NCBI GenBank assembly: GCA_020744425.1
Contig: JAGMUV010000035.1
Location: 372,001 to 436,000 of the forward strand
Length of the DNA stretch: 64,000 nt
DNA from: Dactylonectria macrodidyma
Taxonomy: Eukaryota; Ascomycota; Sordariomycetes; Hypocreales; Nectriaceae
Direction: 5' to 3'
Positions 62,489 through 64,000 of the stretch are shown here, piece by piece (position 1 is the first letter of the stretch; each line of letters begins with the position of its first letter). The notes beneath the pieces were generated by a model. That model saw only the letters and a program-made list of their open reading frames with translations. It was not told the DNA's origin and searched no databases. The position numbers and the translations under genes were made by a program.

Positions 62489-63458
62489 CACCCCAAGCCC
62501 CACGGATCATCATCTCATCGCTTGCTGCTCAACCTCGTCGCTGCTTGTTCCATGACAGGCCTGCTTGAAGGCCAAATTCTGCAAGTGTTCAGCATCCTAT
62601 CTTCGGCAGCTGAAGCACGGTCTGCCAAAATCGAGGCTGCTTTTTGTTAGTATAGTCGCACGCTAGAGGTTAGTTTGCCGATGCCGCTGATCCGCATCGA
62701 GCCTGTTTGTCGCGATAGCAAATTTGATTGCCGCACGCACGGCCTGCATGTTTGGCTTCCACTTTTCGTCGTCCGACGCAGCTTTTCCTCCCAAGAAGAA
62801 CGACAAATTCCCAATCTTTGTTCGTGAGCATTTAAACATGGCTTCCCGTTGCATTGTCCACTTTTTGCATCGGAAGAGGAAGTGCTCAACCGTCTCTGCT
62901 GCTTGTCCACAATCGCATATGTCCGATTCCGCTGCCCCTATCCTGTGAAGATAACTGTTCAGTCGCATCATCCCGGTCCGAAGCTGGGCTATCACGTCCG
63001 ATTCTTCTCTTTTTAGCGAGTCGTATAGTGCACGGGTGTGCTTGCCCGGCAGCGCCTTGTCGATGCGCTTCGAGTACTGTCCAACCCCTTCCGGAAGTCG
63101 CCCACACTGCCGTTGTTGGAGGAGTGCCAGCCGAAGTGTTGTTGACCTTGCTTGGTACGATGGTGTCTCTACCATGCACTCTGCCTTGGTGGCTCTCTGC
63201 GCTGCTGCCTTGGCCATCGGTCCCAATGCAAAACCTTCGGCCTTAGCCGGCACCCACATGAGTCTAACAATACAGCCTCTTTTCCGAAGGCATTTGGTGC
63301 GGTCGTATATCTGACGGATAGTGCATTGACCGGATTGCTGCCGAGGCCTTCTGGTCACTTCCACGGCCGAGCGGTTGCTCGTCATGACCGTCACGTCCCG
63401 AAAAGGAGGACTGGGCGGTGTGCACTTCAGCGCCATCGCTATTGCTGCTAGCAGGCTT
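62446..63458 (-). mobile_element. 5'-truncated LINE copy (LINE-2)
   Basis: The ORF2 end (frame 63460-62663) has VMTSNRSAVEVTRRPRQ, VRLMWVPAKAEGF, GKHTRALYDSLK and the finger CDCGQAAETVEHFLFRC. The 3' UTR shares the block around 62558-62640 with the LINE at 2720-14340. The reverse transcriptase and ORF1 are missing, as usual for truncated LINE copies, and the hAT end abuts at 63459. Confidence 0.85.
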
Positions 63459-64000
63459 TCTAACCATACGCCATACGCCATACGGACCTGAATGGTTTAT
63501 GGTGTATGATTTATTCTCGTATGGCGAACTAAACCATATATTGCCCATACGGCAAATGACGTCAAACCGGTCAAGGGCCCACATCTTCCTCTAGAGCGCT
63601 GGTGCTTCCCTCCTCTGCCATGTACTCGTATTGTTCAACCTCGTCTACTTGTAGCCCTGCCGTTATACCGCTGCGAATCCAGCTCTTTAAGCACTTCCCC
63701 TTTTCAATTGTCGATGCTCCAAGGAGCATTCGATCCCACGAAATTGTACGCCGTGCTCCAGAGAATGTACGCTCAGGGTCAGCAGACATGGCGGGTATTG
63801 AGAGAATGTCTAGTTCCAGTGCCGGAACAATGGAAGGGGTAGTATAAACGGTTGGCAGGTTCTTGTATTCGTCTTCCCACAACTTCTTCACTCCTGTAAA
63901 GATCTTCTTATGCCATGCCTTTGGCCAATTTTTATGTATATGAGCCTTTCCTCGGGATGGATGGAGAATAAGCGCTGCACCGTATGCCGGGCTCTCATCG
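63459..64000 (-). pseudogene. hAT transposase 3' end (hAT-3), runs off the window
   Basis: The frame from 64000 to 63571 (stop) has a middle segment AALILHPSRGKAHI and the dimerisation domain LDILSIPAMSADPERTFSGA, then TIEKGKCLKSWIRSGI. After the stop, 63459-63570 is a terminal region with repeated CCATACG words, presumably the TIR side. The upstream part lies outside the window, so whether the gene is intact cannot be judged. It seems inserted in, or joined to, LINE-2. Confidence 0.75.

Overview
This window looks like an accessory, transposon-rich stretch of nuclear DNA from a filamentous ascomycete (Pezizomycotina). The evidence is 50-65 bp spliceosomal introns with GT(A/R)-AG borders and CTGAC/CTAAC branch sites, a NACHT-ankyrin receptor gene, a DUF7053-like gene, and the TE set: Tad-like LINE, Copia, two chromodomain Gypsy elements, Fot1/pogo, hAT, Crypton and Helitron2-like elements. 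The genus cannot be fixed from sequence alone. Full-length elements keep long open frames and LTR pairs that look identical by eye, so several insertions are recent and repeat-induced point mutation is not evident.

Layout, left half. A five-exon gene for a predicted secreted/membrane protein (1001-2719) is followed by a LINE (about 2720-14340). A complete Copia element (7779-13752, 267-bp LTRs, TSD TGCTT) is inserted inside the LINE's first ORF. Next come the 5' part of an MFS transporter gene (15582-16375), fused tail-to-tail with a truncated AT-hook gene, and an intact NACHT-ankyrin (NLR-like) gene (18272-21399). A reductase pseudogene (21824-23733) is split by an 844-bp Helitron. Then follow a decayed zinc-finger fragment, an LTR relic, a Crypton 3' half, a Helitron 3' fragment, a gene-poor stretch with one weak membrane-protein ORF, and a Nudix fragment.

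Layout, right half. A decayed hAT (29797-32528) carries a 971-bp terminal-inverted-repeat element with an 8-bp TSD. It is followed by a Helitron fragment, a 1.2-kb retroposon flanked by 15-bp direct repeats, two unrecognised or decayed genes, and an apparently intact hAT with an inverted partial copy fused to it (37679-41420). A Copia remnant abuts Gypsy-1 (43661-50990). Gypsy-1 carries a solo LTR in pol and, antisense to pol, a spliced gene for a Zn2Cys6 plus coiled-coil protein. Gypsy-1 abuts a pogo transposase gene that is split by intact Gypsy-2 (51857-58148, TSD GGAGG). The window ends with a GSK3 kinase gene fragment, a DUF7053-like gene, a Helitron fragment, a Crypton 5' half, a 5'-truncated LINE and the 3' end of another hAT.

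How it fits together. Likely functioning host genes are few: the membrane protein, the NLR, the DUF7053 protein, and perhaps 35714-36526. The rest is nested and recombined mobile DNA. The items most worth following up are the antisense zinc-cluster gene inside Gypsy-1, the near-identical ankyrin repeats of the NLR, the precisely bounded Helitron in the reductase, and the chimeric flanks of Gypsy-1.
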